39,474 nucleotides of DNA from Neptunomonas sp. (GCF_016744175.1 NZ_JADGEV010000038.1:1-39474); one strand, 5' to 3'; shown: positions 1 to 8,875, counted from the stretch's first letter. A program made the numbers and translations. The notes: generated by a model from the letters alone, not told the origin.

Positions 1-522
1 TTCGATTCCGACTTCTCGAACAACAGCTTCGGGTTTAGGCCAAATCGTAATGGGCAACAAGCGGTAAAACAGGTTAAAGACATCATCAAGGATGGTCGCA
101 TTCAATGGCACCCGAAAACACTGTTGAAATTTAAGCAGAGGGTTCGGTCATTAACGAATCGAAACTGGGGCGTCTCGATGAAATATCAGCTCTTCAAAAC
201 CAGTCAGTATATTAGGGGCTGGATTAATTACTTTGGTATCGCCAACTGCTATCAGCTTTGCGTGGATCTAGATCATTGGATCAGGCGTAGAGTTCGGATG
301 GCTTACTGGCGACAGTGGCGTAAACCACGCACTAAAGTAAGAAGCCTGATGAGACTTGGCGTTCGCGTTCAGGCGGCGGTTGGGTGTGGTATTACCAGTA
401 AAGGCCCATGGCGCAGTTCAAAAACTCCGGGGATTAATCAAGCATTATCCAATGCTTATTTAAAGTCTCAGGGGCTTTATGCACTACGTGATGGCTGGAT
501 CAAGCTTCATCATTCTCAGTGA
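1..522 (+). pseudogene. Group II intron maturase, internally deleted, 5' end outside window
   Basis: The reading frame is open from base 1 to the TGA at 520-522. It begins in the conserved reverse transcriptase block (FGFRPNRNGQQAV), then jumps at about residue 36 directly to the maturase (X/GIIM) domain (FKQRVRSLTNRNWGVSMKYQ, RGWINYFGIA, LDHWIRRRVRMAYW). In intact family members about 200 residues lie between these blocks, including the YADD catalytic site; they are absent here without a frameshift. The protein therefore cannot reverse-transcribe, although the RNA-binding maturase domain may still fold. The first ATG in frame is at 124, but homology starts upstream, so the ORF is partial at the window edge. 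The intron RNA 3' end follows directly. Recognition of the family is firm; whether a shortened protein is made is unknown. Confidence 0.85.
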
Positions 523-591
523 AACGCCCTGTGCGGATCCGCATGCAGGGTGTTGTGGGGGCTGAGGGCTAGAGACCCTCGGCTACCCGAT
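523..591 (+). ncRNA. Group II intron 3' end: domains V and VI
   Basis: Directly after the maturase stop, AACGCCCTG (523-531) pairs with CAGGGTGTT (545-553) around an inner GCGG/CCGC stem, giving the domain V hairpin. The next bases fold as domain VI (GGCTGAGGG with CCCTCGGCT), with an unpaired A in the GCTACCC segment as candidate branch point. The intron ends in CCCGAT at about 591. Order and spacing (maturase ORF, domain V, domain VI, terminal AY) match bacterial group II introns. The 5' domains lie outside the window, so splicing competence cannot be judged. Confidence 0.75.
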
Positions 592-1265
592 TAGAAATTT
601 GACCTGCAAGTTATGATATTTGCACATGCACTGGGGCTCGCTTGTAATATGAAATGTGGGCCAATTACTACCTTAATTGCTATATTACTAAAATGGCGTT
701 GGAATTCGCTGCTTTTAGCCATTGGAACCAATTTATCTGATTCTGCACGAATGTAAATAGCAGGAGTATCCATATTTCCCGGTTTCATTGAAAAATTCTT
801 GATGCTGGCCATTCTATGCTTTAGAACCGACTCTGGGACAGCATCAATTATACGCAGAAAATTCTTAACACTAGCCCTGCTTGCGTTACCTCCAAGTATG
901 AAATAGCGTAATACTGATGATGACAAAGGTAATTTGGATAGAATTTTTATAGGCAGATATTGAAATATGCTGAGGAAGTGTTTTTTCGGAGGAGACAAAA
1001 ATGTTGCGACAAATATTATGCCTTTCAAGTTTTCAATATTTTTAGATGCCAATATTGCAGCAATAGGCCCAGAAAATGATTCTGCGATAAGAACAAAATC
1101 CTTTTTCGGAAGTTGATTTATTACATATGTGGCCAAGAATTCATAAGACTGATCTTCCGTATTAGGGAGAGGTATTATTTCAACATGCTCACTACTCAAA
1201 TAAGGCAGCAAGCCATCAAATAGTTCTCCGGTTCCATCTAGACCTGGCAACAGTACAATGTTCAT
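591..1265 (-). CDS. Alpha/beta hydrolase, C terminus altered by intron insertion
   Basis: A 224-residue single-domain alpha/beta hydrolase. The N-terminal LLPGLDGTG forms the oxyanion-loop region. The nucleophile is probably Ser63 in AESFSG (the usual GxSxG first glycine is alanine), Asp177 lies in AESDKLVP and His204 in GPHFILQ, so a full catalytic triad is present. The fold extends to helix ACANIIT, after which only CRSNF remains. The TAA stop uses the last base of the group II intron (591), so the native last residues have been replaced. The substrate is unknown; small cytosolic esterases of this type are common. No strong ribosome binding site precedes the ATG at 1265. Probably still active, because all catalytic residues lie upstream of the junction. 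Confidence 0.75.
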   Translation of the reverse strand: MNIVLLPGLDGTGELFDGLLPYLSSEHVEIIPLPNTEDQSYEFLATYVINQLPKKDFVLIAESFSGPIAAILASKNIENLKGIIFVATFLSPPKKHFLSIFQYLPIKILSKLPLSSSVLRYFILGGNASRASVKNFLRIIDAVPESVLKHRMASIKNFSMKPGNMDTPAIYIRAESDKLVPMAKSSEFQRHFSNIAIKVVIGPHFILQASPSACANIITCRSNF

Positions 1266-1288
1266 TTAAATTTCATTTCTAACATTTG

Positions 1289-1310
1289 TATATACGGGGG
1301 TCCGTGTATC
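1289..1310. repeat. Palindromic repeat, copy 1 (imperfect)
   Basis: TATATACGG and CCGTGTATC flank a GGGT spacer. It is a diverged version of the perfect palindrome 134 bp away, with the same GGG-containing centre and the same length. Confidence 0.55.
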
Positions 1311-1422
1311 TACCCTTACCGTCATTAGTTAAAAACAGATGTAATCGTTTGAAAAGGAAGGGGAAATATTTAGTAATATAGAGGCCTCTTCCGTGGCAAA
1401 CCGCGCATGCGTATTAACAATT

Positions 1423-1444
1423 GATATACGGGGGGCCGTATATC
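1423..1444. repeat. Palindromic repeat, copy 2 (perfect 9-bp arms)
   Basis: GATATACGG (1423-1431), spacer GGGG (1432-1435), CCGTATATC (1436-1444). Perfect dyad symmetry. A near-identical unit lies at 1289-1310. It could be an operator pair, or an interspersed palindromic repeat family. Confidence 0.6.
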
Positions 1445-1638
1445 TATCCATGCTAGACATCCATCTGTCTGATTTACTTATATTTTTAACTCAACACTAG
1501 GAGCAATACAAGCATTTGTCTCGATTCAGCTTATGCAAAACCAGCATAGATATCGCTCGCTCATAAATACACTGTATGTTCGAACAGAAATGACTTGATA
1601 GTTGCTCTAACTTTCAGAGCGCTATTTGGTAACTGTAT

Positions 1639-2223
1639 TTATTTGTATGTAGGCAGTATTTCTATATCAGGTAAATTGTCAGCAACATCTTGGTATGTTT
1701 TCAACGTAAGTGTTTTGATAATAATGGGAAGTGGTTGTGACCATATTTCAGGTAAATCAGTTTCGCCTTGAGTAATAATTGGATAGGCGAGTTTCTCTAA
1801 TGGTGGACAAAACTGAGCAGAAACACCCTCTTTATTACCTCTGGGGTCAAGACGATACCAGCCGAATTTCTGAAGATAAACAGCATTTAATCCATGCAAA
1901 CAAAACGGTGGTGTATCATCGCTAATGGTTAAGCGTTGATAACATAAGCCTGCGGGAATATTGTTTGCGCGAAGTAAGGCTGCCAATAAATGACTCTTTG
2001 CATAGCAGTAACCTGTTCCATGGATGAGCACTTGTGATGCCTTACACGTAACGGGGTTCATCTTATAATCCCAACTATGCTTAATCTCATCCCTAACAAA
2101 CTCAAAGCATGCTTTGGTTATTGCCTCAGGATCACGAAGCCCTTGCGCTAAATGACTCGCTTTGGAAAGCACTTCCCGTGTTTGCCAGTCGATATACTCG
2201 CTGGATTCTAAATATGCATTCAT
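1639..2223 (-). CDS. Transglutaminase-like (papain-fold) protein
   Basis: A 194-residue cytosolic protein of the transglutaminase-like superfamily. The catalytic Cys73 lies in GTGYCYAKSHLLAALLR, the His110 in CLHGLNAVYL and the Asp126 in YRLDPRG, in the order and spacing expected for the Cys-His-Asp triad. No signal peptide or membrane segment is visible. Its ATG (2223-2221) overlaps the TGA of the MmcQ/YjbR gene by four bases (ATGA), so translation is probably coupled. Members of this family are proteases, amidases or acyltransferases; the substrate here cannot be assigned. About 370 bp without a gene separate it from the hydrolase downstream, so it is probably last in its operon. Confidence 0.8.
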   Translation of the reverse strand: MNAYLESSEYIDWQTREVLSKASHLAQGLRDPEAITKACFEFVRDEIKHSWDYKMNPVTCKASQVLIHGTGYCYAKSHLLAALLRANNIPAGLCYQRLTISDDTPPFCLHGLNAVYLQKFGWYRLDPRGNKEGVSAQFCPPLEKLAYPIITQGETDLPEIWSQPLPIIIKTLTLKTYQDVADNLPDIEILPTYK

Positions 2224-2582
2224 TTGCTTTCAATCCATTGGTTTTGTGTTTTCTTAGGTAAGCTGCTCATCGCCTTTTGATAAGAATATAACACCAACTG
2301 TTTCAGATACTCTTCATCCATTGCTTGTACATTGATGATGGTAACCCAGTGAAAACGGTGCATGTATCTAGCGGGTTTTATTCCAGGTTGATCAGTGAGC
2401 TCAAGAAATCTTTCAGGCGTCACTCTAATACTGAAGCGCCATATCTCTGGTTCGCTTGTTTTAAAATAGGCGAACTTCTTCTCGGCGATAGAAAATGACA
2501 ATATATTAGAGGGGTGCTTACTGTCTTTCTCAGTTGCACCCTTAAAAGATTGGCAGTAGTTTCTTAGTTGGTCGGTGTTCAC
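2220..2582 (-). CDS. MmcQ/YjbR family protein
   Basis: A 120-residue protein matching the MmcQ/YjbR family: an N-terminal helix (LRNYCQSFKGATE), the core strand segment FSIAEKKFAYFK, the RVTPERFLELTDQPGIKPA segment and the conserved HRFHWVTI strand. The family has a CyaY-like fold and is often annotated as DNA-binding, although its biochemical role is poorly known. It sits between the acidic hypothetical gene (one base upstream) and the transglutaminase-like gene (four-base overlap), so the three are almost certainly one transcript. Confidence 0.85.
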   Translation of the reverse strand: MNTDQLRNYCQSFKGATEKDSKHPSNILSFSIAEKKFAYFKTSEPEIWRFSIRVTPERFLELTDQPGIKPARYMHRFHWVTIINVQAMDEEYLKQLVLYSYQKAMSSLPKKTQNQWIESK

Positions 2583-2583
2583 T

Positions 2584-2934
2584 CTACCACTCGCGCCATT
2601 GCTCTGTTAAATCATCTTCGTAGTCATGCCCCGCATGTTTAATCACCAAGCTGACCAACGCGCAAAAATCTTCTTGCTGGTGCGTTTCGAGCAGTTGATT
2701 TTCATGTTTTTCGTTAATCAAATTGAGTGTTTTTACGAGTCGCTCTACTTGGTTAGATACCCATGAAAAATCTGACTTTTGCTCGCTGCTATCAATCGCA
2801 TTAATAAAAGCAGTTAGAATTTCATCACACTCATCAACATCTGTCTTTAAATACGCAGGCTCATCGTCATCTTCGATGAAATCGTACATCCAATGAAGTA
2901 GATACTTTTTTTTCTCTTCTATTTCAGCGTTCAT
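2584..2934 (-). CDS. Acidic hypothetical protein, first gene of three-gene operon
   Basis: A 116-residue, strongly acidic, mostly helical protein. It carries acidic patches (FIEDDDE, DVDECDE, GHDYEDD) and a high Trp content near both ends. No family was recognised, and there are no membrane segments or signal peptide. A GGAAG element precedes the ATG at 2934. Its stop is one base from the MmcQ/YjbR start, implying co-expression and possibly a joint function. Small acidic proteins can be immunity or DNA-mimic proteins, but nothing here supports that beyond composition. Confidence 0.6.
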   Translation of the reverse strand: MNAEIEEKKKYLLHWMYDFIEDDDEPAYLKTDVDECDEILTAFINAIDSSEQKSDFSWVSNQVERLVKTLNLINEKHENQLLETHQQEDFCALVSLVIKHAGHDYEDDLTEQWREW

Positions 2935-3007
2935 TTCTAACGTCTTCCAACAATATTAAACAATGTGTTAATTATGATTGGGAATACTAATAAGTCCTAC
3001 CATTTTA

Positions 3008-3877
3008 TCAATCTAAGTGCTCACTCAAATAATCTACCAAAACTCTAACCTTCGGAGAAAGGTGGCGGTTATGTGGGTAAAGTGCCCAAACCCCTTCATC
3101 TGAAGGTTGATAGTTTTCGAGTAAAGCAATTAATTCACCACTTTGAATATGCTCATGAACATAGTAATCAGGCAGTTGAACAATACCTAAACCTTTTAAC
3201 GCCGCATCAAGTAAAGCCACGCCACTGTTGTAGTTAAGACGGCCATGTATTTTAACGCTTCGTTCTTGTCGATTATCCTGAAAGCGCCAATATTCGAGGG
3301 TACCTTGTAAGCAATTGTGGTGCTCCAACTCAGATATAAGGTGAGGCTCTCCATGAGTAGAAAGGTAGTCATGTGATGCGCATACATATAATCGTCGTGA
3401 CGAGAGGCGTTTTGCCATCATGCTTGAGTCTTCAAGCTTTCCCAAACGTATTGCTAAGTCAAAACCACTGTCAATCAGATCAACTTTTTGATTAGTGAAC
3501 GTGCAATGTACGGCAAGATCTGAATACTGGCTCACAAAATCATTAATTAGGGGGGCTATTTTGCTTTCACCATAGGTGGTTGGCGCGGTAATTTTTAATT
3601 TCCCTCGCGGGGCACTTTGAAGATTACTTAAGGCGCGCTCAGCATTCTCTAGTCCATCTAGCACTTGCCGACAGTGTTGATAATAAATCTCCCCTGCTTC
3701 TGTTACCGCAACTTTACGAGTAGTACGATAAAATAGCTTTGTTGCCAACCTACTCTCTAGGGAACTCACCTGTCGACTTACCTGAGCAGTCGAAATCCCA
3801 AGCTGCTTTGCTGCAGCGGTGAAGCTTTCTTTTTCGGCTACTGCTACAAATTCTGAGACACCTTCCCAATTAAACAT
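3008..3877 (-). CDS. LysR-family regulator of the formaldehyde genes
   Basis: A 289-residue LysR-type regulator. The N-terminal winged helix-turn-helix covers residues 1-60 (FTAAAKQLGISTAQVSRQVS, then LESRLATKLFYRTTR). A substrate-binding domain follows (LKITAPTTYGESKIAPLINDF, GFDLAIRLGKLEDSSMMAKRL, the GLGIVQLPDYYV hinge). It is divergent from the adhC gene with a 110-bp shared intergenic region carrying a TGATAA/TTATCA dyad, the classical arrangement for a LysR protein controlling its neighbour and itself. The inducer is presumably formaldehyde or S-hydroxymethylglutathione; that is inferred from context only. Confidence 0.85.
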   Translation of the reverse strand: MFNWEGVSEFVAVAEKESFTAAAKQLGISTAQVSRQVSSLESRLATKLFYRTTRKVAVTEAGEIYYQHCRQVLDGLENAERALSNLQSAPRGKLKITAPTTYGESKIAPLINDFVSQYSDLAVHCTFTNQKVDLIDSGFDLAIRLGKLEDSSMMAKRLSSRRLYVCASHDYLSTHGEPHLISELEHHNCLQGTLEYWRFQDNRQERSVKIHGRLNYNSGVALLDAALKGLGIVQLPDYYVHEHIQSGELIALLENYQPSDEGVWALYPHNRHLSPKVRVLVDYLSEHLD

Positions 3878-3901
3878 TATTACCAGCTCGTAAAAGTGAT
3901 T

Positions 3902-3922
3902 TGATAAAACAATAGATTATCA
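3902..3922. promoter_or_regulatory. Candidate LysR operator in the adhC divergent promoter
   Basis: TGATAA (3902-3907) and TTATCA (3917-3922) form perfect 6-bp arms around a 9-bp A/T-rich spacer. The site lies between the divergent LysR gene (start 3877) and adhC (start 3988). LysR proteins bind T/A-rich interrupted dyads of this sort. The arm sequence recurs in part as TTATCAG near 3949. Inferred from position and symmetry. Confidence 0.4.
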
Positions 3923-3984
3923 TTTATTAGGAAACAACTAGAATCTACTTATCAGTTTTTAAAGACAACCAGATAAGAGAGTAA

Positions 3985-5118
<1,134 letters not shown>

Positions 5119-5132
5119 CTGAGCTAATGCGG

Positions 5133-5183
5133 CGATCTTTTTGTAACACTTATTGTAAAAATTTAAGCCACACAAAAAGATCG
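5133..5183 (+). promoter_or_regulatory. Long inverted repeat between adhC and fghA
   Basis: CGATCTTTTTGT (5133-5144) and ACAAAAAGATCG (5172-5183) are perfect 12-bp complements separated by 27 bases. The right arm ends four bases before the GGAG ribosome binding site (5188-5191) of the hydrolase gene. In RNA it would form a hairpin that could shield the 3' end of adhC mRNA, cause partial termination, or modulate translation of the second gene. No uridine tract follows, so it is not a standard terminator. Confidence 0.6.
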
Positions 5184-5196
5184 TACGGAGTCCTGT

Positions 5197-6039
5197 ATGA
5201 CAATAGAAAATCTTAGCCGTAACAAAAGCTTTGGTGGTTGGAATAAACAGTACAGCCACCACTCAACAAGCTTAAATTGCCAAATGCGCTTCGCTATTTA
5301 CTTGCCGCCTCAAACACTGACGGGTGCCAAGGTGCCCGTTTTGTATTGGTTGTCTGGTCTCACTTGTAGTGATGAAAACTTTATGCAAAAAGCCAATGCT
5401 CAGCGTATTGCTGCAGAGTTGGGTATTGCCATTGTTGCGCCGGACACTAGCCCTCGCGGTGACGATGTTGCAGATGAAGACAGCTATGACCTAGGTAAAG
5501 GTGCCGGCTTTTATGTGAATGCCACACAAGAGCCTTGGAAGAGCCACTACCACATGTATGACTATGTCGTATCAGAGCTTCCTGCCCTTATTGAAAAGAC
5601 GTTTCCGGTGACGCAGCAACGTGCCATCTCCGGACATTCAATGGGAGGTCACGGCGCACTGACTATCGCTATGCGCAACCCAGGTCGATATAGTTCTGTT
5701 TCTGCATTTAGCCCAATCAACAACCCAATGAACTGCCCATGGGGTGAGAAAGCCTTTTCCGCATATTTAGGAAAAGACAAAGAGACATGGCGCCAACACG
5801 ATGCAAGTGAGTTGATGAAGGCTGCAACACAGCATGTTCCAGCATTAGTTGATCAGGGTGAAGCGGATGACTTTTTAGCGACACAGTTAAAGCCTGAAAC
5901 ATTGATTGCTGCAAGCCAAACAAGTAGTTACCCGTTAAATCTGCGCCATCATGAAGGCTATGACCATAGTTACTACTTCATCGCTAGCTTTATAGAAGAG
6001 CACTTGCGATTTCACAATGAGCACTTGAAAGTGAAGTAA
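5197..6039 (+). CDS. fghA: S-formylglutathione hydrolase
   Basis: A 280-residue esterase-D-type alpha/beta hydrolase that cleaves S-formylglutathione to formate and glutathione, completing formaldehyde detoxification. The nucleophile Ser148 lies in SGHSMGGHGA, the acid is Asp224 in GEADDFL and the base His257 in GYDHSYYF. The SGLTCSDENF and PDTSPRGDDV segments are typical of the family. Length is normal. A GGAG element precedes the ATG. It is co-directional with adhC and probably co-transcribed, subject to the hairpin between them. A strong hairpin terminator follows at 6051-6090. Confidence 0.95.
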   Translation: MTIENLSRNKSFGGWNKQYSHHSTSLNCQMRFAIYLPPQTLTGAKVPVLYWLSGLTCSDENFMQKANAQRIAAELGIAIVAPDTSPRGDDVADEDSYDLGKGAGFYVNATQEPWKSHYHMYDYVVSELPALIEKTFPVTQQRAISGHSMGGHGALTIAMRNPGRYSSVSAFSPINNPMNCPWGEKAFSAYLGKDKETWRQHDASELMKAATQHVPALVDQGEADDFLATQLKPETLIAASQTSSYPLNLRHHEGYDHSYYFIASFIEEHLRFHNEHLKVK

Positions 6040-6050
6040 GAATTAGTAGC

Positions 6051-6090
6051 AGCACTTGGGCGCTAATAGGTGACCAAGTGCTTATTTTTA
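6051..6090 (+). terminator. Rho-independent terminator after fghA
   Basis: AGCACTTGG (6051-6059) pairs with CCAAGTGCT (6074-6082), followed by TATTTTTA. A perfect 9-bp stem with a T-rich tail 11 bases after the fghA stop. It also separates fghA from the convergent EAL gene. Confidence 0.85.
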
Positions 6091-6111
6091 ATATATTGCA
6101 GGTAAACATTT

Positions 6112-8028
6112 CTACTCTTTATAAAAAGCATCCCAAGGCATGGGTTTACTAATCAAGTAACCTTGTATCATATCTGTATTCCAGTCACACACCATTTGAT
6201 ACTGCTTATCCGTCTCAATGCCCTCGCAGACGACTGATAAAGACAAATTATGCGCTAACTGAACCACTGTTTTTGCAATGAGTTGATATTGCTTATCCAT
6301 CAACGTGCTATCAATAAAGCTTTTATCAATTTTTATAATATCGAAATGGAAGTTAAGCAAATAACTCAAAGATGAGTAGCCCGTGCCAAAATCATCCATC
6401 GAAAGTTTGAGACCTGCTTGGTGAAACTCTAGAAACTTTTCTTTGGTGAGTTCATTGTCCTGCATCGCTGAATTTTCTGTTATTTCAATTGTGATTCTGT
6501 CTGGTGAAATTGAATACTCGTTTAGAATATTTACAATATTTTGAACAAGTTCACTTTCTTTCAGTTGTACCGGTGATAAATTAATGGATACCCCTACATT
6601 ACTAGGTACTGACGGCATTGATAAGCTGCGACACACTTCTCTAATGGCCCAATAACCTATGTGAACAATATCACCACTTTTTTCTGCTATCCCAATAAAT
6701 TGGTCAGGAGGAACGAAACCTTTTTTGGGGTGATTCCAGCGAATGAGTGCTTCATAATGATGGGCAGGCTCATTTAGCTGATGAAGGTATGATATAGGTT
6801 GAAAATGGAGAATGAACTCTTGGTTCTCAATCGCTTGCGGTAAGTCATCGGCTAGTTTCAAATGTAACTGCAACTCTTGCACAATGGCATCCTGATAACC
6901 TATAAATTTCCTTAGCGGTGTATTTTTGGCTTGGTAAAGGGCAATGTAAGCCATCTTTAATAGCTCGTTTGGCTGGGGGTCGCTACTAGAATCACAGCTA
7001 TAGCCTGCGATCAAATCACAATGTATAGGATGCTCCCCCACTATTAAATATTTTAAAAATGCGTTCATGATTTTAGTCAGAATGTGGTCGACCTGCTCCT
7101 GAGTCGAATCAATCATGATAAATGCCAGTTCATTACTATTTAGTTTAGAGAGAGCCTTATTATTAGGAAGAATTGATTTAAGACGTAAAATGGATTTTTT
7201 TAAAAGAGTCTGTTGAACCTCGTCATCTAATAGATTGAAAGCTCCGCCAGATTTTTCAAGAGAGAGGACAATAACAAAATATTTTTTTTGTTTAGTATCA
7301 ACCAGATGCTGAATTAACTTCAAAAAACCTAGCTTGCTATGTAACCCTGTACTTGGATCTGTATACATAGCAGGAATTTTATTTTCATCTGCATGCTTAT
7401 AAGCAATGCTTTGTAGCGAGTCATACACCCCCTCCAAATAATGGCTGGATATGTTTTTATCAACACAGAAAGATATTATGGCCGCGATATAACCTAAAAA
7501 AGCACTATCATATTGAGAAAAAGAATCATTACCTGAAGGTTTAAAAGCCACGCCGCCATGTTGTATTTTAAACCGTTCAAAGTGAACATTATTTTCAAAA
7601 AGAAGGTTACTCATTTCAGAGTCTGATTCATCAAGCTCTATGTGATTATTTGATACATATTCACGAATTTCAAATAACGACTCAATGGCGGTTATTTGGT
7701 TTTTTGATATTTTAGTCCACTCGCAAAGATCAATAAATTTATGGTTTTCTATGATGGGCATTGCTTCCCACCACAAGCCATTTACATAGCGAAATAACAC
7801 ACATGAGTCTATATCGATCGAAAACCGTGTTTTTGTATAAATGCTTTTAAGGTCACGAATAAAGTGAGAATCTACGCTGATTGTATTGCTAAGCTCAAGT
7901 AGGCTGGATGATCGAAGAGATGCTTCTAAAGTTTGCTCTAGAGATGTGGAATCACCAAAAAAAAGAGATCTATCAATATCACTATTTTGGCTACTTTCTT
8001 CGGTTTTTGAATCCTTGTTTTTTTGCAT
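6112..8028 (-). CDS. EAL-domain c-di-GMP phosphodiesterase with degenerate GGDEF
   Basis: A 638-residue cytosolic protein with no membrane segment. Residues 1-215 form an unrecognised sensor-like region. About 220-370 is a GGDEF-fold domain whose active-site loop reads SNELA (298-302) instead of GGDEF, so it should not make c-di-GMP. Residues 390-638 are an EAL domain with Glu426 (YEALIRW), Asn483 (INLSPVQ), Glu515 (EITE), Asp545-Asp546 (DDFGTGYSS), Lys566 and Glu602 (CEGIET), the complete catalytic set. It probably hydrolyses c-di-GMP to pGpG, with the dead GGDEF as a possible GTP-binding regulatory domain. It starts five bases after the AhpD-like gene stops, so the two are co-transcribed. 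Confidence 0.88.
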   Translation of the reverse strand: MQKNKDSKTEESSQNSDIDRSLFFGDSTSLEQTLEASLRSSSLLELSNTISVDSHFIRDLKSIYTKTRFSIDIDSCVLFRYVNGLWWEAMPIIENHKFIDLCEWTKISKNQITAIESLFEIREYVSNNHIELDESDSEMSNLLFENNVHFERFKIQHGGVAFKPSGNDSFSQYDSAFLGYIAAIISFCVDKNISSHYLEGVYDSLQSIAYKHADENKIPAMYTDPSTGLHSKLGFLKLIQHLVDTKQKKYFVIVLSLEKSGGAFNLLDDEVQQTLLKKSILRLKSILPNNKALSKLNSNELAFIMIDSTQEQVDHILTKIMNAFLKYLIVGEHPIHCDLIAGYSCDSSSDPQPNELLKMAYIALYQAKNTPLRKFIGYQDAIVQELQLHLKLADDLPQAIENQEFILHFQPISYLHQLNEPAHHYEALIRWNHPKKGFVPPDQFIGIAEKSGDIVHIGYWAIREVCRSLSMPSVPSNVGVSINLSPVQLKESELVQNIVNILNEYSISPDRITIEITENSAMQDNELTKEKFLEFHQAGLKLSMDDFGTGYSSLSYLLNFHFDIIKIDKSFIDSTLMDKQYQLIAKTVVQLAHNLSLSVVCEGIETDKQYQMVCDWNTDMIQGYLISKPMPWDAFYKE

Positions 8029-8033
8029 AACAG

Positions 8034-8612
8034 CTAACTTGCATGTTTAATAATGTTAGTAAACTGTTGGTCAACATCAATGCCGAGACTGGATGCAAGG
8101 TTAACCATATATAAAGCACAAGATATCATGCAGATAAGTTCTGTAATTTCATCTCGAGAAAAGCCTAAATCATTTAGCTTCTCATCTAGCGTTGGTACTA
8201 AAGAAAAATCATTATCTACGGAAGAGTCAGCAAACATGATAACTAACCTAAGTGCAGGATTTTTTATTTGTTCAACATTGTTAAAAACTGTTTTGATCGA
8301 TTCTTCTGTGAAGCCATGGTGTATAGCCAGTGCATGATGTGCAATCTTACAGTATTCACAGCTTTTTTTATGAGCGATGTAAGAAAACACAAGTTCTTTA
8401 GTGATTCTCGGCAAGCTTCCTGAGCATAGAGTACTCCTGACCATTTTCCATGAGGAGAGCGCTAGTTCAGGGTTGATGATAGCAATGCAGCGAAAAATAG
8501 CAGGTACATAGCCCATACCTAGCTCATTACAAACCTGTTGGTGAATATCAGGAAAGTCTTTTTCGAACCGCTCTTCTGATAAAATAGGTAACTTGTTCAT
8601 AATTGACACCAT
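8034..8612 (-). CDS. AhpD-like / carboxymuconolactone decarboxylase family protein
   Basis: A 192-residue helical protein with the AhpD-type redox motif: Cys85-Glu-Tyr-Cys88 followed by His92-His93 (KSCEYCKIAHH). The family includes alkylhydroperoxidase AhpD and related thiol peroxidases. The flanking helices (KELVFSYIAHK before, LNDLGFSRDEITELICMISC after) fit the family. Two starts are possible, ATG at 8612 or at 8600; neither has a strong ribosome binding site. It leads a two-gene operon with the EAL protein, suggesting that peroxide or redox state may feed c-di-GMP turnover. That link is inference from spacing only. Confidence 0.8.
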   Translation of the reverse strand: MVSIMNKLPILSEERFEKDFPDIHQQVCNELGMGYVPAIFRCIAIINPELALSSWKMVRSTLCSGSLPRITKELVFSYIAHKKSCEYCKIAHHALAIHHGFTEESIKTVFNNVEQIKNPALRLVIMFADSSVDNDFSLVPTLDEKLNDLGFSRDEITELICMISCALYMVNLASSLGIDVDQQFTNIIKHAS

Positions 8613-8842
8613 TAAAGTGTTAAAGAACTCTTATCAAACTAACATTCGCATATGTATTTTACATGAATATTTTCCATCATCTTTACAAGAATAGTAGAGT
8701 TTAAAAATAATTCGTCTATTTAAATTACATTTGCGGCTAAAGATGTATTCAGCTCTTAAAGGCGGATTTCGAAGGAAAAATGGTTCGCTTACCCATCACT
8801 TAAAATACATTACGTTCGACACCACTACTGCACGAATCCAGT

Positions 8843-8875
8843 AAAAGGCCTGATGCCGGAGGCAACGCCTTTTTT
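8843..8875 (+). terminator. Orphan intrinsic terminator
   Basis: AAAAGGC (8843-8849) pairs with GCCTTTT (8867-8873), with an inner TGCC-GGA-GGCA stem and a six-base T run. It would work best on the plus strand, where no gene precedes it, but is nearly symmetrical and may act as a back-up terminator for the ect operon on the minus strand. Confidence 0.7.

Larger units (their letters stand above)
1266..1638. other. Intergenic region with two palindromic repeats
   Basis: A 373-bp gap between two minus-strand genes. It holds the two palindromic repeats listed separately and presumably the promoter of the hydrolase gene. No convincing ORF was seen on either strand. Confidence 0.6.

Noticed and set aside
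2584-2934. Toxin-antitoxin or immunity gene
   Set aside because: Acidic composition alone is the only hint; no toxin partner is adjacent and the operon partners have other family assignments.
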